DNA of 64,000 nucleotides from Peptoniphilus raoultii (GTDB lineage: Bacteria; Bacillota; Clostridia; Tissierellales; Peptoniphilaceae): contig NZ_FMWM01000002.1 in the NCBI RefSeq assembly GCF_900099555.1, positions 62,001 through 126,000 on the forward strand. The letters run 5' to 3'. A program made the position numbers and the translations under genes. Shown here piece by piece: positions 17,232 to 24,920 of this stretch. Numbering within the stretch: the first letter of the stretch is position 1; each line of letters begins with the position of its first letter. The notes below the pieces were generated by a model. The model saw only the letters and a program-made list of their open reading frames with translations. It was not told where the DNA came from and searched no databases.

Positions 17232-18497
17232 ATGACAGATATTTTAAACCCATTAGTATCAGCACAAGCTAAAGTAAAAAACGCTTGTGAAAAACTAGGC
17301 GAAGATCCAGCAGTTTATGAATTATTAAAAGAACCTCAAAGAGTAATCGAAATTACAATTCCAGTAAAAATGGACGATGGAACTCTTAAGACTTTCAAAG
17401 GTTGGAGATCAGCTCACTCATCAGCAGTTGGTCCTGCTAAGGGCGGCGTTCGTTTCCATCCAAATGTAAACGTTGATGAAGTTAAAGCTCTTTCTCTTTG
17501 GATGACTTTCAAAGGTGGAGCACTTGGCCTTCCATACGGCGGAGGAAAAGGCGGAATCTGTGTTGATCCTTCTGAATTATCTGAAAAAGAACTTGAACAA
17601 CTTTCAAGAGGATATATTAGAGGACTTTATAAATATCTTGGAGATAGAATTGATATTCCAGCACCAGACGTTAACACAAACGGACAAATTATGTCTTGGA
17701 TGATGGACGAATACATTAAGCTAAATGGCGACAAGATGGATCTTGGATGTATTACTGGTAAACCAGTAGATTTTGGTGGATCTGAAGGAAGAAACGAAGC
17801 AACTGGCTTTGGTGTTTCTATCGTAGTTAGAGAATCTGCTAAGAGATATGGCATTGAAATGAAAGGTGCTAACATCGCTGTTCAAGGTTTTGGTAATGTA
17901 GGAAGCTTTACAGTTAAAAACATCATTAGACAAGGTGCAAAAGTTGTTGCATTAGCTGAATGGGATAAATCAAAAGGAAATTATGCTCTTTACAATGAAA
18001 ATGGATTAAGCTTTGAAGATCTTCTAGCTTACAAAAATGAACACCACACTTTAGTTGGCTTCCCAGGAGCAAAAGAAATTTCTGATGAAGATTTCTGGAC
18101 AGGAAAATATGACATTTTAGTACCAGCAGCTCTTGAAAATGTAATCACTTATGATGTTGCTAAAAAACTTAATGTTAAATTAGTTTGTGAAGCTGCTAAT
18201 GGCCCAACTACTCCAGAAGGAGATAAGGGACTTGCTGAAGTTAATATTCCACTAGTACCAGACATTTTAACTAACTCAGGTGGAGTTCTTGTTTCTTACT
18301 ATGAATGGGTTCAAAACCAATACGGATATTATTGGACTGAAAAAGAAGTTGAAGAAAAACAAGAAGCTGACATGATGAAAGCTATTAACGGTGTATTTGG
18401 CGTTGCTGATGAATACAAAGCAACTCCAAGAGAAGCTGTTTATATGTATGCTATTCAATCAGTAGCTAAAGCTATGAAATTAAGAGGATGGTATTAA
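17232..18497 (+). CDS. gdh: Glutamate dehydrogenase (Glu/Leu/Phe/Val dehydrogenase family)
   Basis: This 421-residue enzyme oxidatively deaminates glutamate to 2-oxoglutarate and ammonia in the cytosol, the entry step of glutamate fermentation in anaerobic cocci. Visible motifs are GPAKGGVRFHP (substrate-binding Lys), PYGGGKGGICVDP (catalytic Lys) and PAPDVNTN (catalytic Asp). The Rossmann fingerprint VQGFGNVGS lies near residue 220. The length matches the hexameric ~420-residue NAD-type class; exact cofactor choice is inferred. Codon use is visibly different from its neighbours, with more C-ending codons such as AAC and TTC and near-uniform preferred codons, as in highly expressed genes. It has a strong promoter, an AAGGAGAG ribosome site and its own terminator. 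Confidence 0.96.
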   Translation: MTDILNPLVSAQAKVKNACEKLGEDPAVYELLKEPQRVIEITIPVKMDDGTLKTFKGWRSAHSSAVGPAKGGVRFHPNVNVDEVKALSLWMTFKGGALGLPYGGGKGGICVDPSELSEKELEQLSRGYIRGLYKYLGDRIDIPAPDVNTNGQIMSWMMDEYIKLNGDKMDLGCITGKPVDFGGSEGRNEATGFGVSIVVRESAKRYGIEMKGANIAVQGFGNVGSFTVKNIIRQGAKVVALAEWDKSKGNYALYNENGLSFEDLLAYKNEHHTLVGFPGAKEISDEDFWTGKYDILVPAALENVITYDVAKKLNVKLVCEAANGPTTPEGDKGLAEVNIPLVPDILTNSGGVLVSYYEWVQNQYGYYWTEKEVEEKQEADMMKAINGVFGVADEYKATPREAVYMYAIQSVAKAMKLRGWY

Positions 18498-18515
18498 TTC
18501 CAAATCTCTAGATTA

Positions 18516-18547
18516 TAAAAGAAGTGCTTAGGCACTTCTTTTTTTTA
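18516..18547 (+). terminator. Rho-independent terminator of gdh
   Basis: The stem AAAAGAAGTGC / GCACTTCTTTT with a TTAG loop is followed by a run of eight or more T residues, 20 bases after the stop codon. Confidence 0.93.
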
Positions 18548-18576
18548 TATTTTGCAATACTTAATTCTTAATATAA

Positions 18577-18742
18577 AAAAGAGATAAACATAAATTACGC
18601 TTATCTCTCTGGCCCAACTTTTTGGAGTAACTCTACTTCCCCACTCCCATTTATAAGTTATTTCCATTAATAAAACACACCAAAATTAGATATCCCACTT
18701 ATCTAAATTTCTACATTATATTATTTATTGCTTTATATTTCT
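18577..18742 (-). ncRNA. Candidate small RNA (or mobile-element remnant) between two minus-strand terminators
   Basis: The 350-base gap between gdh and the DUF3870 gene holds two separate minus-strand terminators. The one at 18745-18769 ends the DUF3870 operon. A second, about 140 bases further on (18577-18609, stem AGAGATAA / TTATCTCT followed by TTTTTT), has no gene in front of it. The sequence between contains a second hairpin (GGAGT ... ACTCC near 18630-18655) and a TATAAT at about 18720. This is the layout of an independent small RNA of roughly 110-140 nt. No known RNA family is recognised, and the stretch could also be the end of a decayed insertion sequence. Confidence 0.35.
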
Positions 18743-18744
18743 AT

Positions 18745-18769
18745 AAAAAAGGCTGATCTTTAATCAGCC
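18745..18769 (-). terminator. Rho-independent terminator of the dipeptide-salvage operon
   Basis: On the minus strand a GGCTGA / TCAGCC stem with a seven-base loop is followed by six T residues. It lies about 80 bases after the DUF3870 stop. Confidence 0.88.
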
Positions 18770-18848
18770 ATCAATGAAAGAAATCCTTTGAACCAGTCTT
18801 ATTTAAAATCAAATTTCCTATAAGTATTTTATTATTTTTTAAGTATAA

Positions 18849-19157
18849 TTATCTTTTTTTGAACCTTTGCAGTGCATCTCTATATGCAACAACTATTGCT
18901 CTTGATGAAGATGCAAAATATCTACTAGATATTTCTTCTATTATTGCCTCCTCGTCCTTATCAATAATCTTTCCTATAAATAGTTCTTTTAAAAATTCTC
19001 TTGTAAGTTCTAATGTTGTGTTGCAATCTGCCTTTAATATTTCACCTGTTTCACTATCTATAACAAAGGCCAGATAAAAAGAACCATAAATTTTTGTAAT
19101 TGCATTGTCGAGTGTTGTTCTAGCTTCGCCAGTAATATATATTGTCTTATTTTCCAT
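18849..19157 (-). CDS. DUF3870 protein
   Basis: The 102-residue protein starts MENKTIYITGEARTT and carries the DUF3870 pattern of an YITGEAR strand, DNAITKIYG, a DSETGEI turn, DCNTTLELTREFL and a C-terminal SSSRAIVVAYRDAL. The family is small, cytosolic and of unknown function. The start at 19155-19157 is chosen over an upstream in-frame codon because a GGAG ribosome site lies at the right distance and the family begins there. It overlaps the serine hydrolase stop by 11 bases. It is the last gene of the pepV operon, so it may act in dipeptide or muropeptide metabolism. That link is inference from position only. Confidence 0.82.
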   Translation of the reverse strand: MENKTIYITGEARTTLDNAITKIYGSFYLAFVIDSETGEILKADCNTTLELTREFLKELFIGKIIDKDEEAIIEEISSRYFASSSRAIVVAYRDALQRFKKR

Positions 19158-19947
19158 TTGCTTTCTCCATTTCCTCATATATAAATTTTGAAATTTTGCC
19201 AATTATTTCCTTGGCTTCATAATTTGAGCTTGCCTTGCTAACTAAAATCACAAGTATATAGGTCTTGTGTTCCAAAAAGAAGATTCCCCCATCATTTTCT
19301 AAAAAGTCGAGGTCACCACTTTTATTTGCAATTTTAACTTCCTCCCCTAAAAATCTTTGAAGTCTTTCCCGCTCATGTTGGCTTAGAAGTAGTTCTAGCA
19401 TTAAGTCGCTGCTTTTTTCATCTACAAGCTCTTTTTTATAAACAAGCTTTAATATATTTTTTATGTCGTCAGCACTGGTAAAGTTGTCTTTTCCTAAGGA
19501 CTTTGCCTCTCCATCCATCATTTTTCTTCCTAAAAATGTGTTTTTTAGCCCTAATTCTAACCCCATTTCATTTATTTTTTTCATGCCCAAAAGTTTTATT
19601 AAAATATTTGTTGCTAAATTATCTGAGACTATAATCATTAGGGTCATAAGTTCTTTTATAGTTAGTATATGGCCTGGATCCAGCTCTTTTAGTATGCCGG
19701 ATCCCCCACAATATTCATCTTTAGAAATTTTTATTTTTTCCTCGAGGGAGATTTTTCCTTCCCTTACTTCTTTTAAAAGTGTTGCCATTATTAGTAGCTT
19801 AATCATTGAAGCTGATGGCACTTTCTCTTCTCCTTTAATGGAAAGGCCTTCTCCCTTATCTAAATCATAATAAGAAAGACAAATATTTCCCTTATTTTCT
19901 TCTATATAATTTTCAATTTTTGCTTTTAATTCAATTAAATTTTTCAT
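19147..19947 (-). CDS. Cytosolic serine hydrolase of the beta-lactamase2 (PF13354) family
   Basis: This 266-residue protein has the penicillin-recognising fold. The nucleophile motif S47-M-I-K50 lies in PSASMIKL, S108-D109-N110 follows, and K209-S210-G211 replaces the usual KTG. It has no signal peptide, so it should stay in the cytosol. The omega-loop lacks the ExxLN glutamate of class A beta-lactamases; the region reads RKMMDGEAKSLGKDN. True antibiotic hydrolysis is therefore unlikely. A peptidase or amidase role on small peptides would fit its place between the DUF819 permease and DUF3870 in a dipeptide-salvage operon, but this is inference. The ATG has an AAGG-type ribosome site. Confidence 0.85.
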   Translation of the reverse strand: MKNLIELKAKIENYIEENKGNICLSYYDLDKGEGLSIKGEEKVPSASMIKLLIMATLLKEVREGKISLEEKIKISKDEYCGGSGILKELDPGHILTIKELMTLMIIVSDNLATNILIKLLGMKKINEMGLELGLKNTFLGRKMMDGEAKSLGKDNFTSADDIKNILKLVYKKELVDEKSSDLMLELLLSQHERERLQRFLGEEVKIANKSGDLDFLENDGGIFFLEHKTYILVILVSKASSNYEAKEIIGKISKFIYEEMEKANGK

Positions 19948-19993
19948 CTCTACCTTAAAATTTTAAATTATTTTTGAAATATTTGCCAATCAT

Positions 19994-21172
19994 TTACATT
20001 AGTCTTAAAATTTGTCCTATTCCTATTCCAAAGAAGTTTCCAACTGCTGCTCCTAAAACTCCCATTAAAACTCCAATGCCTGCATATGATGCGTCATAGG
20101 CTGATGCAACAATCGGTGCTGATGCTGAACCTCCAATATTTGCAAGGGATGCTGTTGAAACCATGCAAAGATCCCAATGAAATATTTTTGAAAGTCCAAA
20201 CATTAAAACTACGTGTAAAACTAAAATAAATAATCCATATACTACCCACATTGGTGCTACAAGTAAATCTACTACTGATGCTGTTGATGCTAAAAGTGAA
20301 ACAACGGCATATAGATAAACATTTGAAAGTTCTTCAACTGCAGGAAGTTTTCCAAGGGGTGATAGGGCACAAATTAGGCCTAAAATTGTTACAAAAAGTG
20401 TTGTAATTGTTCCCTTGTCAAACATTGCAAGACCCATATTTGTAAAAGTTTCTGAAAGGCTTGCTCCAACCCATTGTGAAATGGCTGAAACCACAAGTGA
20501 TAGTCCAATTAAAAAGATCCAGTCTGATGCTGTTGCCTTTACTTGTCCCTTTGCAACTTCTGCTGCTGCTGCATCTGCAACTGCTTGTAATTTTGAAGTG
20601 TCAGCTTTTGTTGCCTTGTTCCATTTTCCTTCAAATCTTACAGCTAAAAGTAAAAGGGCAATCCATAATGAATAGCAAACTGTATCAAGGGCAAGGGCAC
20701 ATGAATATGCACCTGCATCAACAGGAAGTGCTGCTTGCATTGCAGCCATATTTGCAGAACCACCAACCCAAGAAGCATATAGAGCTGCAACTGCTGCCCA
20801 GGTATCTTGTCCTAAGAAAGATTTAAAAATAGGATAGCCTATAAGAAAACCTATAAATAAAGTTAAGGAACATCCTAAAAATATTGCTACCATACGACCG
20901 CCAAGTTTTGCAAGTTTGCGGAAATCGCAACGAAGTAGCATTACAAAAATCATAGCATAAAGCAAATTATTTTTAAGGGCTGAGTAGGCTCCTGAACAGG
21001 CTTCTGAATTGTAAAAACCCATTGTACAAAAAACCATATTCACTACATAAATAAATACAAGAGGCGGAACTATATTAAATATTTTCCACTTTGCATATTT
21101 TTCAAGGGCTAAAAATCCGCCAGCAATGAACATTAAAAAGGCAATATAAGTAAATCCATTGTTAATAACCAT
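19994..21172 (-). CDS. DUF819 (YjcL-like) multi-pass membrane protein, putative permease
   Basis: The protein has about 392 residues and around 11 hydrophobic segments. Gly- and Ala-rich helices such as WVGGSANMAAMQAALP and ANIGGSASAPIVASAYDASY are typical of DUF819. The second of these, in the C-terminal half, mirrors the first, suggesting two related halves as in many secondary transporters. An internal soluble loop lies near residues 185-215. The gene sits between the dipeptide epimerase and the serine hydrolase, so it is a good candidate importer for dipeptides or muropeptide fragments, though no family member that I know of has a proven substrate. The start at 21170-21172 is preferred over 21178 because the AAAGGAAG site is too close to the latter. 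Confidence 0.87.
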   Translation of the reverse strand: MVINNGFTYIAFLMFIAGGFLALEKYAKWKIFNIVPPLVFIYVVNMVFCTMGFYNSEACSGAYSALKNNLLYAMIFVMLLRCDFRKLAKLGGRMVAIFLGCSLTLFIGFLIGYPIFKSFLGQDTWAAVAALYASWVGGSANMAAMQAALPVDAGAYSCALALDTVCYSLWIALLLLAVRFEGKWNKATKADTSKLQAVADAAAAEVAKGQVKATASDWIFLIGLSLVVSAISQWVGASLSETFTNMGLAMFDKGTITTLFVTILGLICALSPLGKLPAVEELSNVYLYAVVSLLASTASVVDLLVAPMWVVYGLFILVLHVVLMFGLSKIFHWDLCMVSTASLANIGGSASAPIVASAYDASYAGIGVLMGVLGAAVGNFFGIGIGQILRLM

Positions 21173-21187
21173 TTTCATCTTCCTTTC

Positions 21188-22285
21188 TTATTTTAAATCT
21201 AAATATTGTATTTTTTCTAGGCCATGAATTCCAAGACCTGGATCATTTGAAACTGTAATTTCTTTTTCATTAAATTTTGCTCCGCCAAGAATTGGATCTT
21301 CAAGGCAAAGAACAGGACCGTCTAAATCAACTTTTGTTATTATTTGCTTTGCACAGGCAAGATGAACTGCAGCATTAACAGAAATTTTTGCTTCTAGCAT
21401 ACAGCCAATCATACATTCAACCCCTGAAAGTTCTGCCATAGATGCAATTTTTAGTGCATTGTAAATTCCGCCGCATTTCATAAGTTTTATATTAACTAAA
21501 TCTGCTGCCTTCATTTGCAAAATTTTCATAGCATCTTCTGCTGAAAATACACTTTCATCTGCAAGAACTGGAACGTCAGAATGGTCTGTTACATATTTTA
21601 GGCCTTCTAAGTCGTGGGCAATAACTGGCTGTTCAACAAGTTCAATGTCAAGAAGTCTTTCTTGCATTTGATTTAAAAGTTTAACGGCTTCTTTTGGTTT
21701 CCAAGCCTGATTTGCATCAATACGAATTCTAACATCACTACCAACAGCCTTTCTTATTGCAATTAATCTTGCAACGTCAAGACTTGGATCAATTCCTACT
21801 TTAACCTTCAAGGTGTCATAGCCTCTTTCCACTGCGTTTATAGCATCCCTTGCCATTTCTTCTGGTGGATTTACAGAAATGGTAATATCTGTAATTATTT
21901 TATTTCTTGAGCCGCCAAGCATTTTATAGACAGGAATCTTATAAAGCTTTCCATATAAGTCATAAAGAGCCATATCACAAGCTGCCTTTGCTGATGTATT
22001 TTTAACTATGCAGCTATTTAAGTCTTTAAGCAAATTTTCAAGATCATCAACATCTCTTCCGACCATAGTTTTTATAATATGATCTTTAAAGGCCCCAATG
22101 ATTGATCCCGTTGTTTCTCCTGTAACGGCTCCTGTTGGAGGAGCTTCACCATAACCTATTTCACCTGTATCTGTGTGAATTTCACAAATAATATCTTCTA
22201 CACTGTTTACGCTCCTTAGAGCTGTCTTAAAAGGCACTCTTAAGGGTACAGAAATCTTTCCCAAACGAATTTCTGTAATTTTCAT
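21188..22285 (-). CDS. Dipeptide epimerase (enolase superfamily, L-Ala-D/L-Glu epimerase type)
   Basis: This 365-residue enzyme has the N-terminal capping domain and the C-terminal barrel of the enolase superfamily. The barrel shows LKVKVGID (KxK acid/base), RIDANQAW (first metal Asp), LVEQP (metal Glu), VLADES (metal Asp) and NIKLMKCGG (second catalytic Lys). This set fits the muconate-lactonizing-type dipeptide epimerases, which invert the C-terminal residue of dipeptides such as L-Ala-D-Glu from peptidoglycan. The start ATG at 22283-22285 has an excellent GAGGTGA site; a GTG nine bases upstream lies inside that site and is rejected. pepV is 15 bases upstream, so its product could then cleave the L,L-dipeptide. 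The exact substrate is inferred. Confidence 0.9.
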   Translation of the reverse strand: MKITEIRLGKISVPLRVPFKTALRSVNSVEDIICEIHTDTGEIGYGEAPPTGAVTGETTGSIIGAFKDHIIKTMVGRDVDDLENLLKDLNSCIVKNTSAKAACDMALYDLYGKLYKIPVYKMLGGSRNKIITDITISVNPPEEMARDAINAVERGYDTLKVKVGIDPSLDVARLIAIRKAVGSDVRIRIDANQAWKPKEAVKLLNQMQERLLDIELVEQPVIAHDLEGLKYVTDHSDVPVLADESVFSAEDAMKILQMKAADLVNIKLMKCGGIYNALKIASMAELSGVECMIGCMLEAKISVNAAVHLACAKQIITKVDLDGPVLCLEDPILGGAKFNEKEITVSNDPGLGIHGLEKIQYLDLK

Positions 22286-22300
22286 TTTACTCACCTCTCC

Positions 22301-23680
22301 TTAACTATTTGCTAGTTCATACATTGCCCTAGCATAAATTTCCATATTCAAGAATATTTTATCAATTTCCCAATATTCATTTGGCAAATGCTCTCTTATT
22401 TCATCCCCTGGGAAAATTGGCCCAAAGGCAACAATATTTGGAAGAGCCTTAGCATAAGTTCCTCCTCCAATAGATTTTGCTTCGGGCTTAAAACCTGTTT
22501 CTTCATGATAAATTTTTAAAAGTTTTTGAACAAAATCAGTATTTTCATCAACAAAAAGAGAATTTTTATGTTTTTCTTCTGTTTTTTCAAAGCCGTGGTC
22601 TGCAAACTGACTTTCAAGTTTTGGTGCACAGTCTTCATAAGATAGGGTTACGGGATAGCGATAATTTAATTTAACTTCAATATAATTTTCATCTCCACTT
22701 GCAACACCCATATTTAAAGATAGATATCCTGAAACATCATCATGTAAATTTATTCCAAGTGACTCACCTTTTGTTTCTGTACCAATTTTTTCAGCTAAAA
22801 ATTTAAAGGAATCTTTTAAATCTTCATCAAGAGGAAGATTTTTAAGACTTATGAAAAGTCTGCCAATGGCATTGTCGCCCTTTTCAGGTGTTGATGCGTG
22901 GGCTTCAAGTCCCTTAGCTTCTACTGAAAAACCGCCACTATCTTTTGAAATTTTAATAAATTCATCTTCCTTGAAAGCTTTTAAAATTTCATCTGTAAGA
23001 CTTTCCTTACATTCAAAAACTGCTTTTGCATAGGCAGGCACAACATTATAGGCAGTCCCCCCTTCAAGAGATTTTAAAATCAGATCTCCCTTTTGAGAAA
23101 TATTTTTTCTAAAAGCTGCATTGATTATGCCCTTTTCTCCATTGATTACTGGATATTCGCCATCAGGAGTAAATCCGCAGAAAGGAATTTCGCCACCATT
23201 TTCACGATAATATCTCATATCATCAGAACCAGTTTCTTCATTGGTGCCAAATAAAATCCTTATTCTTCTTTTCAGTGGAAGACCTGATTCTTTAATGGCT
23301 TTTAAGGCATAGAGGCAAGAAACTGTCGGTCCCTTATCATCCATAGTTCCTCTGCCGTAAATATTTCCATTTTCAACATCGCCGCTAAAGGGATCTCTAT
23401 CCCAGCCTGCGCCTTCTGGAACAACGTCTAAATGGCCCATTATTGCAATCATTTCATCGCCTTCACCATATTCACACCAACCCATATAATTGTCCACGTT
23501 TTTTGTTTTAAAACCTAATGACTCAGCCTTATCTAAAACAAAATTTAAACACTTGAGTGGGCCTTCACCAAAGGGGGCCTTTTCAGTTGCCTCTCCTCTT
23601 ACACTATTAATGCGTACAACTTCTTGCAAAGTTTTAAGCATCTCTTCCTTTTGTAATTCTACATAGGCTTTTAAATCCAT
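22301..23680 (-). CDS. pepV: PepV-type (Sapep) metal-dependent dipeptidase
   Basis: This 459-residue enzyme of the M20 peptidase family hydrolyses dipeptides in the cytosol. Metal and catalytic motifs are in place: GHLDVVPEG (first His and Asp, about residue 77), GRGTMDDKGP (bridging Asp) and GTNEETGSDDMRYY (general-base Glu). GGGTYAKALPN near 405 belongs to the C-terminal catalytic domain. The start at 23678-23680 (MDLKAYVEL) is chosen over a longer frame because a GGAGGAGG ribosome site precedes it and the longer version would translate the regulatory leader. It is the first gene of the five-gene salvage operon and lies behind a strong promoter and an attenuator-like hairpin. Confidence 0.93.
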   Translation of the reverse strand: MDLKAYVELQKEEMLKTLQEVVRINSVRGEATEKAPFGEGPLKCLNFVLDKAESLGFKTKNVDNYMGWCEYGEGDEMIAIMGHLDVVPEGAGWDRDPFSGDVENGNIYGRGTMDDKGPTVSCLYALKAIKESGLPLKRRIRILFGTNEETGSDDMRYYRENGGEIPFCGFTPDGEYPVINGEKGIINAAFRKNISQKGDLILKSLEGGTAYNVVPAYAKAVFECKESLTDEILKAFKEDEFIKISKDSGGFSVEAKGLEAHASTPEKGDNAIGRLFISLKNLPLDEDLKDSFKFLAEKIGTETKGESLGINLHDDVSGYLSLNMGVASGDENYIEVKLNYRYPVTLSYEDCAPKLESQFADHGFEKTEEKHKNSLFVDENTDFVQKLLKIYHEETGFKPEAKSIGGGTYAKALPNIVAFGPIFPGDEIREHLPNEYWEIDKIFLNMEIYARAMYELANS

Positions 23681-23741
23681 ACTACCTCCTCCTTCTTTGG
23701 AAAAATTTCCAAATATTAAATTTAAATTTCGTTTTTGTGGT

Positions 23742-23789
23742 AAAAAAAAACCCAACAAAATCACAAAAATTCTTGCAGATTTCACTGGG
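23742..23789 (-). promoter_or_regulatory. Attenuator-like terminator in the pepV leader
   Basis: On the minus strand the arms 23778-23789 and 23751-23762 pair over 12 consecutive positions, three of them G-U. The loop is 15 bases, and nine T residues follow (23742-23750). This is a strong intrinsic terminator located between the promoter and the pepV start, so transcription must be able to bypass it. An upstream segment (minus strand of 23829-23836) can pair over eight positions with the first terminator arm (23779-23786), a possible antiterminator. No T-box, lysine or other known riboswitch core is recognised. Confidence 0.68.
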
Positions 23790-23860
23790 CATCAAATTGT
23801 TTATTGAACTAGGGAATAGCTCACGCAAAATGAAACAGTATATCCATAAATTATGGTTAA

Positions 23861-23889
23861 ATAATATAACAAAATACACATTTTGTCAA
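23861..23889 (-). promoter_or_regulatory. Consensus-like promoter of the pepV operon
   Basis: On the minus strand a perfect TTGACA (23884-23889) and TATTAT (23861-23866) are 17 bases apart. Predicted transcription starts near 23854, giving a leader of about 170 bases that contains the attenuator-like hairpin. Confidence 0.87.
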
Positions 23890-24077
23890 TATAATTGGCT
23901 AATAATTTACTATATGTTAGTAAAATGTTGGCCTTTATTATTTTATGGAAAATACATGAAAGTTTACAGCTTTTTAAAAATTTTTTAACAAATAATAAAA
24001 AATTCTTGCTTTTACCATTTTATTATGATAACATACTATTAGATTATTTAAAACATTTTAATTAATCTCCTTTTATG

Positions 24078-24100
24078 CCGAGAAATTTCTCGGTTTTTTT
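24078..24100 (+). terminator. Orphan plus-strand terminator
   Basis: A perfect stem (CCGAGAAA / TTTCTCGG) is followed by seven T residues on the plus strand. No plus-strand gene lies upstream, since pepV and its leader are on the other strand. A weak TTTACC / TACTAT pair about 65 bases before could start a short transcript. Confidence 0.65.
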
Positions 24101-24112
24101 CTTTTTACAAAT

Positions 24113-24136
24113 AAAAAAACGGCCGCAGCCGTTTTC
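24113..24136 (-). terminator. Rho-independent terminator after metK-CPBP
   Basis: On the minus strand AAAACGGC / GCCGTTTT closes a four-base loop and runs into seven T residues. It lies about 70 bases after the CPBP gene and is GC-rich compared with its surroundings. Confidence 0.9.
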
Positions 24137-24205
24137 TTCATTTTAAATTAAATTTTAATTTTTATTTAAATTATTTTTTACAATTTCCCTTTTTCTTATC
24201 TTTAA

Positions 24206-24913
24206 TTATAAAAATATTGCCATAATAAATTCTAGCAAATGAAATTTTACAGCCACATAAATTAAAGTCCAGTCATATATTCCATGGGTCAAATAGGAAA
24301 TAGATAAATTTTTTGTGAGCAAATAAGAAATTGTAATCCCCGTCCTCACAAGACCAATAATAATTAGGCTTTGACCTATATTAAAGTTATAGGTGGGAAG
24401 GTGTAGGGCTCCAAAAAGTAGTGATGAAATAATTACTGCTAAAAATACTCTTAAGGCCATTGGGATTTTCCCCATTTTATTTATTACATATAAAAATGGT
24501 AGGACAAATAATATTTCCTCTCCAATAAACTGAATAGCAGATGACAATATTAAATCAAAAATTTTTAAATTTGGCAGGATATCAAAAATAGGATTTACAT
24601 CTCCCTTAATTTTTAAAATCTGCGTTGCAAAAGATGCTAAAAAGACAAATAAAAAGGAACAGAATACTCCTATAACTAACATTTTTATATCCCTGAAATT
24701 TGGAAATATAAAAAGTTTTTTTAAAATATTTTTGTCAATTACAAGAGCAGATAAAAGTGTAAAGGCACTTAAAATTACTGCTCCTAAAATTAATGAATCT
24801 ATTTTAAAAATCCATGCTACTATATAGGTTAGGATTAGGGAAAAGTAGGCTAAAAATATTCCAAGTAACCACCTGAAATGTGATGCCTCAATTTTTGGAT
24901 AAGTCCTTTTCAT
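24206..24913 (-). CDS. CPBP-family intramembrane endopeptidase-like protein
   Basis: The 235-residue protein has about seven hydrophobic segments and belongs to the Abi/CAAX protease family (CPBP, PF02517). The first motif reads EEILFVLP, so the paired glutamates are present but the EExxxR arginine is replaced by Val. The second reads LLFGALHLP and the third THGIYDW, which keep the His residues. Loss of the Arg may alter activity. Family roles include prenyl-protein processing, bacteriocin self-immunity and membrane-protein maturation; none can be chosen here. The start lies seven bases after metK and the ribosome site is inside the end of metK, so it is part of the SAM-riboswitch-controlled transcript. 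Confidence 0.82.
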   Translation of the reverse strand: MKRTYPKIEASHFRWLLGIFLAYFSLILTYIVAWIFKIDSLILGAVILSAFTLLSALVIDKNILKKLFIFPNFRDIKMLVIGVFCSFLFVFLASFATQILKIKGDVNPIFDILPNLKIFDLILSSAIQFIGEEILFVLPFLYVINKMGKIPMALRVFLAVIISSLLFGALHLPTYNFNIGQSLIIIGLVRTGITISYLLTKNLSISYLTHGIYDWTLIYVAVKFHLLEFIMAIFL

Positions 24914-24920
24914 ATTGTTA

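Noticed and set aside
19147-19947. A class A beta-lactamase (antibiotic resistance gene)
   Set aside because: There is no signal peptide, the omega-loop glutamate (ExxLN) is missing, KTG is KSG, and the gene is embedded in a dipeptide-metabolism operon.
23682-23879. A 65-codon minus-strand frame in the pepV leader
   Set aside because: It runs through the attenuator and the T run, ends in Arg codons from the ribosome site, and has no ribosome site of its own. It is an accidental frame of the regulatory leader.
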